Shown: piece after piece, positions 8,082 to 16,052 of the stretch
How the letters are laid out: each line of letters begins with the position of its first letter
Position numbering within the stretch: the stretch's first letter is position 1
The notes under the pieces: model-generated
Databases searched by the model: none
Seen by the model: only the letters and a program-made list of their open reading frames with translations
Told to the model about the DNA's origin: nothing
Program-made: the position numbers and the translations under genes
From: Pseudomonadota bacterium
GTDB lineage: Bacteria; Pseudomonadota; Alphaproteobacteria; Micropepsales; Micropepsaceae
Assembly: GCA_021817355.1 (NCBI GenBank)
Contig: JAKAVI010000431.1
Span: 1-22,239, forward strand
Length of the DNA: 22,239 bases
Direction of reading: 5' to 3'

Positions 8082-9869
8082 TTGAGTGCCCCGGTCGTCA
8101 CGCTTGCGGGCGTCACCAAACATTTCGGGAGCAAGCAGCGAAAGGTCACAGCTATCGATGCCTTCAGCGCGAGCATCGAAGCTGGGCGGATCACCGGACT
8201 GGTTGGCCCAGATGGGGCGGGAAAGACGACCCTGATCCGGCTGATCGCCGGTCTACTTGCGCCCAGTAGCGGCACCATCGAGGTTCTGGGCTTCAATACC
8301 ACCCGAACGCCCCAGAAAGTCCAAGCGGCCATCGGCTATATGCCGCAGCGCTTTGGCCTTTATGAGGATCTCAGCGTCTTCGAGAATTTCACGCTCTACG
8401 CCAGACTGCGGGCCCTTCGCGGTGCCGCACGCACGCAACGCTTCAATGAGCTGATGGCTTTTACCGGCCTGGCGCCTTTCCGCGACCGGCTAGCAGGGCA
8501 GCTTTCCGGGGGCATGAAACAGAAGCTCGGTCTTGCCTGTGCCCTCGTCCATCCGCCGCGCCTGCTGGTTCTCGATGAGCCGAGCGTGGGTGTGGATCCA
8601 GTGTCACGGCGCGAGCTGTGGTCCATCGTCGAGACGCTTGTCGACGATGGCGTCAGCGTCCTCTGGAGTACCGCCTATCTGGACGAAGCCGAACGCTGCC
8701 ACGACGTTCTGCTCATGAGCGAAGGACGCCTCCTGCATGCCGGCCCCCCGGGCCCCATGAGCGCAAGTCTTGCCGGTCGCACCTTCAGCTTTGCCCTGAA
8801 CGGTAGAGACAAGCGCACGATCATCCCCCGGCTGCAGCGGTATCCAGATGTCATGGATGCTCTCATCAAGGGAAGCGGCGTGCATCTTCTGCTTACCCAC
8901 GAGCCCGATGACGCGAGGAAGCTTGAGCTTGCACAGGAACTCGGCCTTAAAGCAGGTGAATTGCGCCCTGCGCCTCCCCGCTTTGAAGATGCCTTCATCG
9001 CCCTGCTCAAGGACCCGCACACCCGTCCCCGGACTCAGTCCCCGGTCCCTGGCGGGGGGCCCGTGTCCTTGCACCATCACGGCGGTTCCACCGGCACCGG
9101 CTCCGGAGCCATCATCGAAGTTGAACACCTCGTACGACGTTTTGGAGCCTTTCGCGCCGTAGACGATGTCGGCTTTAGCGTCGCGCAGGGCGAGATCTTT
9201 GGCCTTCTGGGGCCCAACGGTGCGGGTAAGTCGACCACCTTCAAGATGCTCTGCGGCCTTCTGCCGCCTACCGATGGTAAGGCGCTGGTACTTGGCATCG
9301 ATCTGCGCAAGGCGGCGGCAACCGCCCGCGCCCATATCGGCTACATGGCACAGAAGTTTTCGCTCTATGCCGACATGAGCGTCAGCGAAAACCTGACCTT
9401 CTTTGCCAGTGCCTATGGCCTGGATGGCGCTGCGCGTAGCCGCAGCATTGCGGCCGCGCTTGACGAATTTGCGCTGGGCGATCTTGCCAAGGTCGCCAGT
9501 GCGCAGCTCCCGTTAGGTTACAAGCAGCGTCTTGCCCTTGCCTGCGCCATCATGCACGAGCCCGGGGTATTGTTTCTTGATGAGCCCACCTCAGGGGTTG
9601 ACCCGCTCGTGCGCCGCGAGTTCTGGACCCGCATCAACGCCATGGCCGCGGATGGCGTCACGGTGCTCGTGACCACCCACTTCCTGGAGGAAGCCGAATA
9701 TTGCGACCGCCTCGGGATCATCTACCAGGGCAAACTCATTGCATTGGGAACTCCCGATCAGCTCAAGCGCGAGCATCGCAGTGCGGAGCAGCCTACCCCC
9801 ACGCTCGAGGACGCGTTCATCGAGCTGATCCAGAAATATGATCGGGAGAACGATCGTGCCGCCAGGTGA
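8082..9869 (+). CDS. ABC exporter ATP-binding protein with two fused nucleotide-binding domains (YbhF-like)
   Basis: This 595-residue cytoplasmic ATPase has two ABC domains in one chain, as in E. coli YbhF. Domain 1 (about 5-235) has Walker A GPDGAGKT at 42-49, signature LSGGMKQ at 141-147 and Walker B LLVLDEP at 161-167, but Ala198 in STAYLDEAE where the switch histidine should be. Domain 2 (about 344-590) has Walker A GPNGAGKS at 377-384, Walker B VLFLDEP at 496-502 and His533 in TTHFLEEAE, but a degenerate signature LPLGYKQ at 476-482. A Gly/His-rich linker joins the domains. In a head-to-tail dimer this predicts one competent and one degenerate ATP site. The start is TTG 8082: an in-frame stop at 8034 and the lack of other starts leave no alternative. 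The stop codon lies inside the next gene, so the operon is translationally coupled. Confidence 0.93.
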   Translation: MSAPVVTLAGVTKHFGSKQRKVTAIDAFSASIEAGRITGLVGPDGAGKTTLIRLIAGLLAPSSGTIEVLGFNTTRTPQKVQAAIGYMPQRFGLYEDLSVFENFTLYARLRALRGAARTQRFNELMAFTGLAPFRDRLAGQLSGGMKQKLGLACALVHPPRLLVLDEPSVGVDPVSRRELWSIVETLVDDGVSVLWSTAYLDEAERCHDVLLMSEGRLLHAGPPGPMSASLAGRTFSFALNGRDKRTIIPRLQRYPDVMDALIKGSGVHLLLTHEPDDARKLELAQELGLKAGELRPAPPRFEDAFIALLKDPHTRPRTQSPVPGGGPVSLHHHGGSTGTGSGAIIEVEHLVRRFGAFRAVDDVGFSVAQGEIFGLLGPNGAGKSTTFKMLCGLLPPTDGKALVLGIDLRKAAATARAHIGYMAQKFSLYADMSVSENLTFFASAYGLDGAARSRSIAAALDEFALGDLAKVASAQLPLGYKQRLALACAIMHEPGVLFLDEPTSGVDPLVRREFWTRINAMAADGVTVLVTTHFLEEAEYCDRLGIIYQGKLIALGTPDQLKREHRSAEQPTPTLEDAFIELIQKYDRENDRAAR

Positions 9870-11016
9870 AGCTTCTTCCCGACCCGGGGCCGGGTTTGGC
9901 TCTGCCGGACTGCGTCTCTTCGGCCTCATCTACAAGGAGGCACTGCAGATCATCCGTGATCCAAGCAGCATTGCCATCGCCTTCGTGCTGCCAGTTATCC
10001 TCCTTCTGCTCTTTGGCTATGGCGTCTCCCTTGACGCCAAGCATGTCCCGCTCGGTCTTGTGGTTGAAGCCCCTTCCCCTAAAACCTCGGATTTTGCCGC
10101 CGCGCTCTCCCATTCGGAATATTTTCACGTCATTCGCCTGCCCGATCGCAGCCAGGCTACCGCCGCCATGCTGTCCGGACGCATAAGCGGGGTCATCGTT
10201 CTGCGCAGTGACTTTGCCCGCAAGCTCTATTCTGCGTCCGGGGCCCCAATCCAGGCCATCATCAACGGCACGGATGCCAACACGGCACGCATCATCTCAG
10301 GTTACGTCCAGGGCGCGTGGCAAACCTGGTTGATTCATTATGGTCTTGACCACGGTCACAGCGTTACGGCTCCGGTCAGCGTCGAGCAACGCATGTGGTT
10401 CAACGCCGATATCCGCAGCCGCGATTTTCTCGTTCCGGGGCTGATCGCGATCATCATGACCCTCATCGGTACGCTTCTGACCGCCCTTGTGGTTGCCAGG
10501 GAATGGGAGCGTGGCACCATGGAGGCACTGCTCGTCACCCCGGTGCGGATTGACGAAATTCTCCTTGGAAAGCTCATTCCCTATTTTGTGCTCGGGATGG
10601 GCGGAATGGCCATTTCCACGATGATGGCGGTATGGGTCTTTGGTGTCCCGTTCCGCGGCTCGGCATTGGCCCTTATCGGGGTGTCCTGCCTCTTTATGCT
10701 CGCAGCACTTGGCATGGGCCTGCTGATTTCGACGCTAGCCCGCAGCCAGTTCGTCGCCGGCCAGGTCGCAATCATCATTGCGTTTCTACCCGCCTTCATA
10801 CTGTCAGGCTTCATATTTGATATCGCGAGCATGCCCAAGGTGGTGAGGCTCCTGACCCACGTCATCCCTGCCAGATATTTCGTGACGGCACTTCAGAGCC
10901 TGTTTCTGGCCGGCACCCTCTGGCAAGTCCTGCTTTCAAACAGCGTTGCCCTGGCGATCATGTCACTCGTTTTCCTCGGGCTGACGCGCATGCGTACCCG
11001 CAAGACGCTGGAGTAG
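9838..11016 (+). CDS. ABC-2 type transporter permease (YbhS-like)
   Basis: This 392-residue inner-membrane permease is the first of two that should form the channel driven by the tandem ATPase. The architecture is that of the ABC2_membrane_3 group: a cytoplasmic N-terminus with the amphipathic LFGLIYKEALQIIRDPSS, a first membrane segment near residues 43-62, a periplasmic domain of about 110 residues (to about 195), then five clustered membrane segments. The conserved coupling segment VAREWERGTMEALLVTPVR lies between them, and the protein ends in a basic tail TRMRTRKTLE. The ATG at 9838 overlaps the ATPase gene by 32 bases. A GTG at 9856 is an alternative start. The next permease begins 9 bases after the stop. 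The exported substrate is unknown: related YbhFSR/YhhJ-type systems have been linked to drug, dye or cation efflux. Confidence 0.92.
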   Translation: MIGRTIVPPGEASSRPGAGFGSAGLRLFGLIYKEALQIIRDPSSIAIAFVLPVILLLLFGYGVSLDAKHVPLGLVVEAPSPKTSDFAAALSHSEYFHVIRLPDRSQATAAMLSGRISGVIVLRSDFARKLYSASGAPIQAIINGTDANTARIISGYVQGAWQTWLIHYGLDHGHSVTAPVSVEQRMWFNADIRSRDFLVPGLIAIIMTLIGTLLTALVVAREWERGTMEALLVTPVRIDEILLGKLIPYFVLGMGGMAISTMMAVWVFGVPFRGSALALIGVSCLFMLAALGMGLLISTLARSQFVAGQVAIIIAFLPAFILSGFIFDIASMPKVVRLLTHVIPARYFVTALQSLFLAGTLWQVLLSNSVALAIMSLVFLGLTRMRTRKTLE

Positions 11017-11025
11017 GAGCAAGCC

Positions 11026-12135
11026 ATGTGGCGACGTATCCGGGCCCTCATTATCAAGGAATTCCTTGCCATCTGGAACGACAAGCGCAGCCGTGCGGTC
11101 ATTATCATTCCTCCGCTCATTCAGCTCATGGTCTTCGGCTACGCGGCCAGCTTCGACGTAAACCATGTTGCAACCGCGATCTATAACGAGGACGGAGGCG
11201 CAACGGCCGCACAACTGGTCGCGAAGTTCGCGGGTTCTCCTGCCTTCCATATCCTCTACCATCTCGACGCACAGCGGCAGATTGCGGACAAAATCAACTC
11301 AAGGGCAGTAAGCCTCATCATCCACATCAGACCGACTTTTACCCGCGATCTAATGACCGGAAAGCCAGCGACCATCCAGGCGATCGTGGATGGCCGCGAG
11401 TCAAATACAGCCCTGATCATCCTGGGTTACGTAAACCAGATCGTGGAACGCTTTGATCAGCGCTGGAGCCTCCAGACACATCAGCCCCTGCCGCCCGCCC
11501 AGCTGGTCATGCGTTACTGGTTCAATCCAAACCTACAAAGCCGCTGGTTCATCATCCCAGGCATCGTCGCCCTGCTCACGATGGTTGTGACGATTGTTGT
11601 GACGGCTCTCACCATTGCCCGAGAGCGAGAAATAGGGACCTTCGAACAGCTCCTCGTCACCCCCTTTTCTCCTCTCGAAATCCTGATCGGGAAGTCGATC
11701 CCAGCGCTTGTCATTGGTGTCAGTGAGGCCACATTCATTATCCTGGCCGCGGTCCTGTGGTTTCATGTACCGCTTCGCGGCAGCATCGCGCTGCTCTATG
11801 CCGGGCTTCTGCTCTACATTCTTGCCGTCATCGGCATCGGACTGATGGTCTCTTCCCTGGCGCGAACCCAGCAGCAGGCGATGCTGGGCGCATTTCTGTT
11901 CGTGGTTCCGGCCGTCATCCTGTCAGGGTTTGCGACACCTATTGCCAACATGCCGGATTTTATCCAGACCATCACGCTGGCCAATCCGATGCGCTACTTT
12001 CTCGTCGTGGTCCGTGGTCTTTTTCTTGAAGAACTTCCCGCCGATGTGGTGATTACCCAGTTATGGCCGATGGCCGTCATTGCCATTTTGACATTGAACG
12101 GAGCCAGCTGGCTGTTCCGACATCGCGCGGCATGA
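11026..12135 (+). CDS. ABC-2 type transporter permease (YbhR-like)
   Basis: This 369-residue membrane protein is the partner of the preceding permease and has the same plan. It shows a first membrane segment in AVIIIPPLIQLMVFGYAASF (about 25-45), a periplasmic domain to about residue 170, then WFIIPGIVALLTMVVTIVVT and four more segments. The coupling segment is ARERE...FEQLLVTPFSPLEILIGK. TAGGAGCAAGCC before the ATG gives a good ribosome-binding site, and the gap to the previous gene is 9 bases. A periplasmic adaptor (HlyD/YbhG family), usual upstream in such operons, is absent, so the adaptor must be elsewhere or not needed. A hairpin overlaps the stop codon, suggesting that the operon ends here. 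Confidence 0.92.
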   Translation: MWRRIRALIIKEFLAIWNDKRSRAVIIIPPLIQLMVFGYAASFDVNHVATAIYNEDGGATAAQLVAKFAGSPAFHILYHLDAQRQIADKINSRAVSLIIHIRPTFTRDLMTGKPATIQAIVDGRESNTALIILGYVNQIVERFDQRWSLQTHQPLPPAQLVMRYWFNPNLQSRWFIIPGIVALLTMVVTIVVTALTIAREREIGTFEQLLVTPFSPLEILIGKSIPALVIGVSEATFIILAAVLWFHVPLRGSIALLYAGLLLYILAVIGIGLMVSSLARTQQQAMLGAFLFVVPAVILSGFATPIANMPDFIQTITLANPMRYFLVVVRGLFLEELPADVVITQLWPMAVIAILTLNGASWLFRHRAA

Positions 12136-12147
12136 GAATGCCGCGCG
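12124..12147 (+). terminator. Hairpin overlapping the stop codon of the last exporter gene
   Basis: A 10-bp perfect stem (CGCGCGGCAT / ATGCCGCGCG) with a GAGA tetraloop begins inside the last codons, and the TGA stop falls at the stem-loop junction. No T-run follows, so it may stabilise the mRNA end or act with Rho rather than terminate alone. Confidence 0.5.
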
Positions 12148-12379
12148 GCAGGCCACTTCGGAGCAAAGCTGTGAGCTCCTTTCGAAGTCACCGCGTTCCT
12201 GCCCGATGCGGGTCATCGCCTGTCTTCAGCTATCGCAATGTCGCGGCGTCCCTGCAAAAGCCAAAAACGCACGCGCGCAAGGCGGTTGCACATGCTACGC
12301 ACTCTCCCCCATCAGATGATTTGGCTTCAACCTGCAGGTGGGGCACACTGAGATCCTGCCAATTTCCACAGGGCATGCC

Positions 12380-13969
12380 ATGAGCCTTCTCTTCAAGAAC
12401 TGCACCATCATCGACGGAAGCGGAGCCCCACCCTTTTCGGGAGATATCCTCGTATCGGGCGATCGCATTGCACAGGTGTCCGGCACGATCCCACCGCCAA
12501 TGAATGCTGAGATCATTGATTGCAAGGGCCTCGCCGTCACCCCTGGGTTCATAGACTGTCATTCCCACAATGACTGGTTTGCCCTCTCGGACGATCATTC
12601 ACGCTACTTCGATCCCTTTCTCCTCCAGGGCATAACAACCTTTGTTGCAGGAAACTGTGGCTATTCGGTTGTAGGCTTCCAGAGGAACTCCTCCTATCAA
12701 CACGAGATCGGAAGCCTGTTCGAGCGTGATGTGGCCTCGAGCCGTTTCAACTGCTTTGCTCCCTGGTTTGACGCGGTCGACCTCCATTGTCCCGTCAATA
12801 TTGCCTGTCTTGCCGGTCATGGCACCGCACGCATTGGTGTCAATGGCGACAAAAACACGGCTCTCACTGAGGAGCGGAAGAGGGCCATGCTCGAAGATCT
12901 CGAGCAGGCTCTGTTGGACGGCGCTGGCGGAATTTCACTTGGATTGATGTATGAGCCCGGGCTCTATGCTCCCTATGGCGAACTCGTTGAGGTTGCCCGT
13001 CTGTGCGCCAAATACGACCGCATTCTGACGGTTCATCCTCGCGCCGAGTCGAATATCTCCATGTCCTATTCCAGCTTCACCCGGAGCCATCTGCTGCTGG
13101 CGCTCGCAGAGCTTGATCGGCTTGTGCGCGAAACGGGCGTGCGCTTTCAGCATAGTCACCTCATCTTCGCGGGCCGTAAAACCTGGAAGGTAGAAGGGAA
13201 GGCTGTTGCGGTTCTGGAAAAGTTGAAGGCGGACGGATACGACGTGGCCTTTGACATGTACCCGCTTGACTATGGCGTCTCCATCATCACGGTGGTACTT
13301 CCTGACTGGTATCAGGCCATGACGGTGGAGGAGAGGCGTCGGCCCTTAACACATCTGCGGCTTGCGCTCATGGTGCACGCCACAACGCGCCTGCTGGGAT
13401 TCGGCTTTTCGGATATCAGAATTGCTTACGGCGGGGAAAACCAGACGGATATCATCGGTAAGTCTGTTGCCGAGATCGCCCGTGAACGCGGGATTTCTCC
13501 GCTCAAGGCCTATCTCGATGTCTGTGAGAAAAGCAATTTTAAGGCGACTGTTCTTATGGGCGCCTATCAGAATGACGATATCATCCGCGACCTCATGAGC
13601 AACGACATGTCCCTGTTCATGACCGATGCCTGGGTTCATCGTTATGGCAAGCAAAATGGCGCCATCTATGGCGCCCTGCCGCGCTTCATCGAACTTGGGG
13701 CCCGGATGGGGCAGCCAATAGAGCAGACAATTGCCAAAATGACCGGTCGCAGCGCCGCCCGCTTCAAACTGGAAAATCGCGGATTGATCGCGGAAGGCAG
13801 TTTTGCGGATCTCAACGTCATCGATCTGGCCGCCCTGAAGACACGGATCGATGAGGAACTGCCCCCACTTGGGATCCGCCATACCTACGTCAATGGAAAT
13901 CTCGTTGCGTGCAACGGTGTTCGCGTCAGGAGTAACCGAATTACGGGGCGTGCCATCCGCGTGCACTAG
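12380..13969 (+). CDS. N-acyl-D-amino-acid deacylase family amidohydrolase
   Basis: This 529-residue metal-dependent amidohydrolase should hydrolyse an N-acyl amino acid (or dipeptide-like amide) to a free acid and an amine. ATG 12380 is preferred to an upstream GTG (12338) because AGGGC lies just before it and the family N-terminus starts at LLFKNCTIIDGSG. Metal and catalytic residues can be placed: HSH at 61-63, Cys93 in GNCGYS, His219 in TVHPRAE, His260 in QHSHL, and Asp416 in FMTDAW. These correspond to the HxH, Cys, His, His and catalytic Asp of D-aminoacylase. Family blocks GAGGISLGLMYEPG, DMYPLDYG and the closing NRGLIAEGSFADLNVIDL are also present. The usual HPRxYGTFPR loop reads GAIYGALPRFI here, so substrate preference may differ. 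There is no signal peptide, so it is cytoplasmic. It lies 244 bases after the exporter operon. Confidence 0.92.
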   Translation: MSLLFKNCTIIDGSGAPPFSGDILVSGDRIAQVSGTIPPPMNAEIIDCKGLAVTPGFIDCHSHNDWFALSDDHSRYFDPFLLQGITTFVAGNCGYSVVGFQRNSSYQHEIGSLFERDVASSRFNCFAPWFDAVDLHCPVNIACLAGHGTARIGVNGDKNTALTEERKRAMLEDLEQALLDGAGGISLGLMYEPGLYAPYGELVEVARLCAKYDRILTVHPRAESNISMSYSSFTRSHLLLALAELDRLVRETGVRFQHSHLIFAGRKTWKVEGKAVAVLEKLKADGYDVAFDMYPLDYGVSIITVVLPDWYQAMTVEERRRPLTHLRLALMVHATTRLLGFGFSDIRIAYGGENQTDIIGKSVAEIARERGISPLKAYLDVCEKSNFKATVLMGAYQNDDIIRDLMSNDMSLFMTDAWVHRYGKQNGAIYGALPRFIELGARMGQPIEQTIAKMTGRSAARFKLENRGLIAEGSFADLNVIDLAALKTRIDEELPPLGIRHTYVNGNLVACNGVRVRSNRITGRAIRVH

Positions 13970-14051
13970 GCCTCAGAGCCTCCGCGCATGAACACTTGCG
14001 CCAGGCATGACGCAAGGAGGGGGGGATGGGTCGTCCTGATAGGTAAGGTCA

Positions 14052-14069
14052 GGCCCGCTTGCGCGGGTC
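14052..14069. terminator. Small hairpin between convergent genes
   Basis: GGCCCGC and GCGGGTC pair over 7 bp (one G-T) around TTGC, between the convergent deacylase and YtcJ-like genes. A second weaker stem, CTTGCG/CGCAAG, lies just upstream, around 14005-14025. Neither has a T-run. Either could serve as a shared bidirectional terminator. Confidence 0.3.
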
Positions 14070-14102
14070 CCATTTACGCCGATGACCATGCTGTCGGCCA
14101 CC

Positions 14103-15938
14103 CTATGGTACCCGCGCCCAGACCTTGTGGCCGTTCAGCCAGGTTTCCTCAACCTTGATATCCTGGATGGCCAGAGGATTGACTTTGCGCGGATCCTCCG
14201 ACAGCACAACAAGATCAGCAAATTTCCCCGGTTCCAGGCTGCCAACCTCATGTTCGGAATGACATTGCCATGCAGCGTCGCGCGTCATCGAGCGAATCGC
14301 AGCTTCAATAGGTACACGCTCTTCAGGTGCCAGAGCATTGTCGGGATCGCGCCACATCTGGCGGGTCACCGCATTGTGGATGCAGCGCAAGGGATCCATC
14401 TGGGTAACTGGATCATCCGAATGCAGCGTCCAGACAATACCCTCACGTTCACAGCTGGCCGTCCGGTCTAGGAGAGCTGCCTTGCGCGGGCCGAATATAT
14501 TGTCGCGGAACGCCTGTCCCCAATAATAGACATGCCCGATCAGGAAGCTTGGCGACACGCCAAGATCCTTGATTCGTGCGATCTGCTCGTCATGCAGGAT
14601 CGAGCAATGCTCAATGCGCGGCCGGCGTGCCAGCGACACGCCGCGTGCCCTCGCCTGCTCATAGGCATCAAGGATCACATCTATCGTTCTGTCACCATTG
14701 CCATGGACGACAACCTGCCAGCCTTGCCGGAGACGCAGTTCAATCTTTTCCTTGAGATCCTCGGGCGCAACATAGGCAAAGCCGGTGTCACTACTGTTCA
14801 GATACGGTTCGCGCTGGCAGCCGGTCCGGCCCTGGTTTGAGCCATCGGCCACAATCTTCCAGCCGGTGGCCCGCACCAGCTCATTGCCGTGGCCGAAGCC
14901 GAGGTTCATTCGATCCCACTCGTGCCCCAAAGCATCGAGCACGGAATAGCGCAGGCGTGTCGTCATGCGGCCACTTTCGGCCATCGCCTGATAGGTCGAA
15001 ATATCTGACGGGCCACTGAAGCCGCCGGTGGCCTGGTCACAGAAGGTGGTGATGCCAACGGCATTGGCCTTGCGGCAAACCTCAAGCCCGGCTTCAACCG
15101 GATCGAGCCCGGCCATGGCGCGTGCCGCGAGGAACACGCGTATCAGTGCGGCACCGCCCTTCAGCACGCCGTTTGGCATGCCGTCGGCATCACGTACAAA
15201 GGCGGCGCCGGCCGGATCCGGCGTGGTTCGCTCAATGCCTGCCAGCTGAAGCGCCCGACTGTTGCAGTAGCCAAAATGCAGTGAGGCATTGAGCACCAGG
15301 ATGGGATGGCTTGGCGATACCTGATCCAGAAGCCGTGCCGACAGATCCTCCGCCCCTTCCTGCAGCGAAGGATCAACCTGGCCGCCGAGCACCCATTGGC
15401 CTGCTAGCGTATTGCGGGCCCGCTCGCGCAGGCGCCCAAGCACCGCCGCAATATCCGGGCAGCTCAGTACCCCGACATTTTCCCAGCGACTTCCCATCGC
15501 CGCCGGCATGAGATGCATATGGGGTTCAACAAAGCCCGGCAGGATCGTCCTGCCTCCCACATCAATGAGCACCGCGTCCGCTCCCGCCTTACGCAGCACG
15601 TCCTCTTGGGTTCCAACCACAAGCACCTTTCCGTCCTTGATCGCGAGCGCCTCTGCCTCCGAAAAACCTGCGTCGACCGGCAGCACCGTTCCACCCACGA
15701 AGACCCGTGTTCGCGCGGGGGCCTGATCCGTTCTGCTGTGGTTGAGACTGTCTCTACTGGGAGGCGAGCCCGGCAGGGGGCTGGCAGCCAAAAGAGTCGC
15801 GCCAACCGCCGCGCTCCGGCCGCCAAAGCGTTGCAGGAGAAGCGTCAATGCCAGCGGTTGAAGCTCGCTCTGGTGCTCTTTGCGAAAGGCGTCGCCAAAG
15901 AGTGTACTGCAGCAAGGGCAGCCAAAATGATCGTGCAT
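14103..15938 (-). CDS. YtcJ-like metal-dependent amidohydrolase
   Basis: This 611-residue amidohydrolase-superfamily enzyme of the Amidohydro_3/YtcJ group should act on an unknown amide or cyclic amide. Core motifs are GGRTILPGFVEPHMH (His140 and His142), HGNGDRTIDVILDAYEQA with His412, RIEHCSILHDEQIARIKDLG with His444, WTLHSDDPVTQMDPL with Asp508 as the probable catalytic base, and the closing VGSLEPGKFADLVVLSEDP. An extra N-terminus of about 75 residues begins MHDHFGCPCCS (Cys7, Cys9, Cys10) and then has a moderately hydrophobic stretch. It is not a standard Sec or twin-arginine signal, although it might be a divergent one. GTGAGGATCC before the ATG is a good ribosome-binding site and fixes this start. 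It lies 114 bases after the flavoprotein gene on the same strand, probably one operon, with a palindrome in between. Confidence 0.92.
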   Translation of the reverse strand: MHDHFGCPCCSTLFGDAFRKEHQSELQPLALTLLLQRFGGRSAAVGATLLAASPLPGSPPSRDSLNHSRTDQAPARTRVFVGGTVLPVDAGFSEAEALAIKDGKVLVVGTQEDVLRKAGADAVLIDVGGRTILPGFVEPHMHLMPAAMGSRWENVGVLSCPDIAAVLGRLRERARNTLAGQWVLGGQVDPSLQEGAEDLSARLLDQVSPSHPILVLNASLHFGYCNSRALQLAGIERTTPDPAGAAFVRDADGMPNGVLKGGAALIRVFLAARAMAGLDPVEAGLEVCRKANAVGITTFCDQATGGFSGPSDISTYQAMAESGRMTTRLRYSVLDALGHEWDRMNLGFGHGNELVRATGWKIVADGSNQGRTGCQREPYLNSSDTGFAYVAPEDLKEKIELRLRQGWQVVVHGNGDRTIDVILDAYEQARARGVSLARRPRIEHCSILHDEQIARIKDLGVSPSFLIGHVYYWGQAFRDNIFGPRKAALLDRTASCEREGIVWTLHSDDPVTQMDPLRCIHNAVTRQMWRDPDNALAPEERVPIEAAIRSMTRDAAWQCHSEHEVGSLEPGKFADLVVLSEDPRKVNPLAIQDIKVEETWLNGHKVWARVP

Positions 15939-15969
15939 GGATCCTCACTAAACCGAGTCTTTGATTACC

Positions 15970-15984
15970 TCAGTCCGGGACTGA
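15970..15984. promoter_or_regulatory. 15-nt perfect palindrome upstream of the YtcJ-like gene
   Basis: TCAGTCC and GGACTGA form 7-base arms around a single G. The palindrome ends 31 bases before the ATG, next to a run of seven T on the minus strand at about 15996-16003. It could be a dimer-binding operator or a hairpin in the intergenic mRNA. It has no terminator geometry, because no T-run follows directly on the minus strand. Confidence 0.4.
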
Positions 15985-16052
15985 CCGCGGGGGATAAAAA
16001 AACGGGGACGAAAATACTTTCAAGTCCGAGCGTGATATTCTTTTCCGGCTCA

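Noticed and set aside
8604..9335. 243-residue minus-strand frame
   Set aside because: It is antisense to the tandem ABC ATPase, whose Walker and signature motifs are unmistakable on the plus strand.
13346..13966. 206-residue minus-strand frame
   Set aside because: It is a codon shadow of the N-acyl-D-amino-acid deacylase gene.
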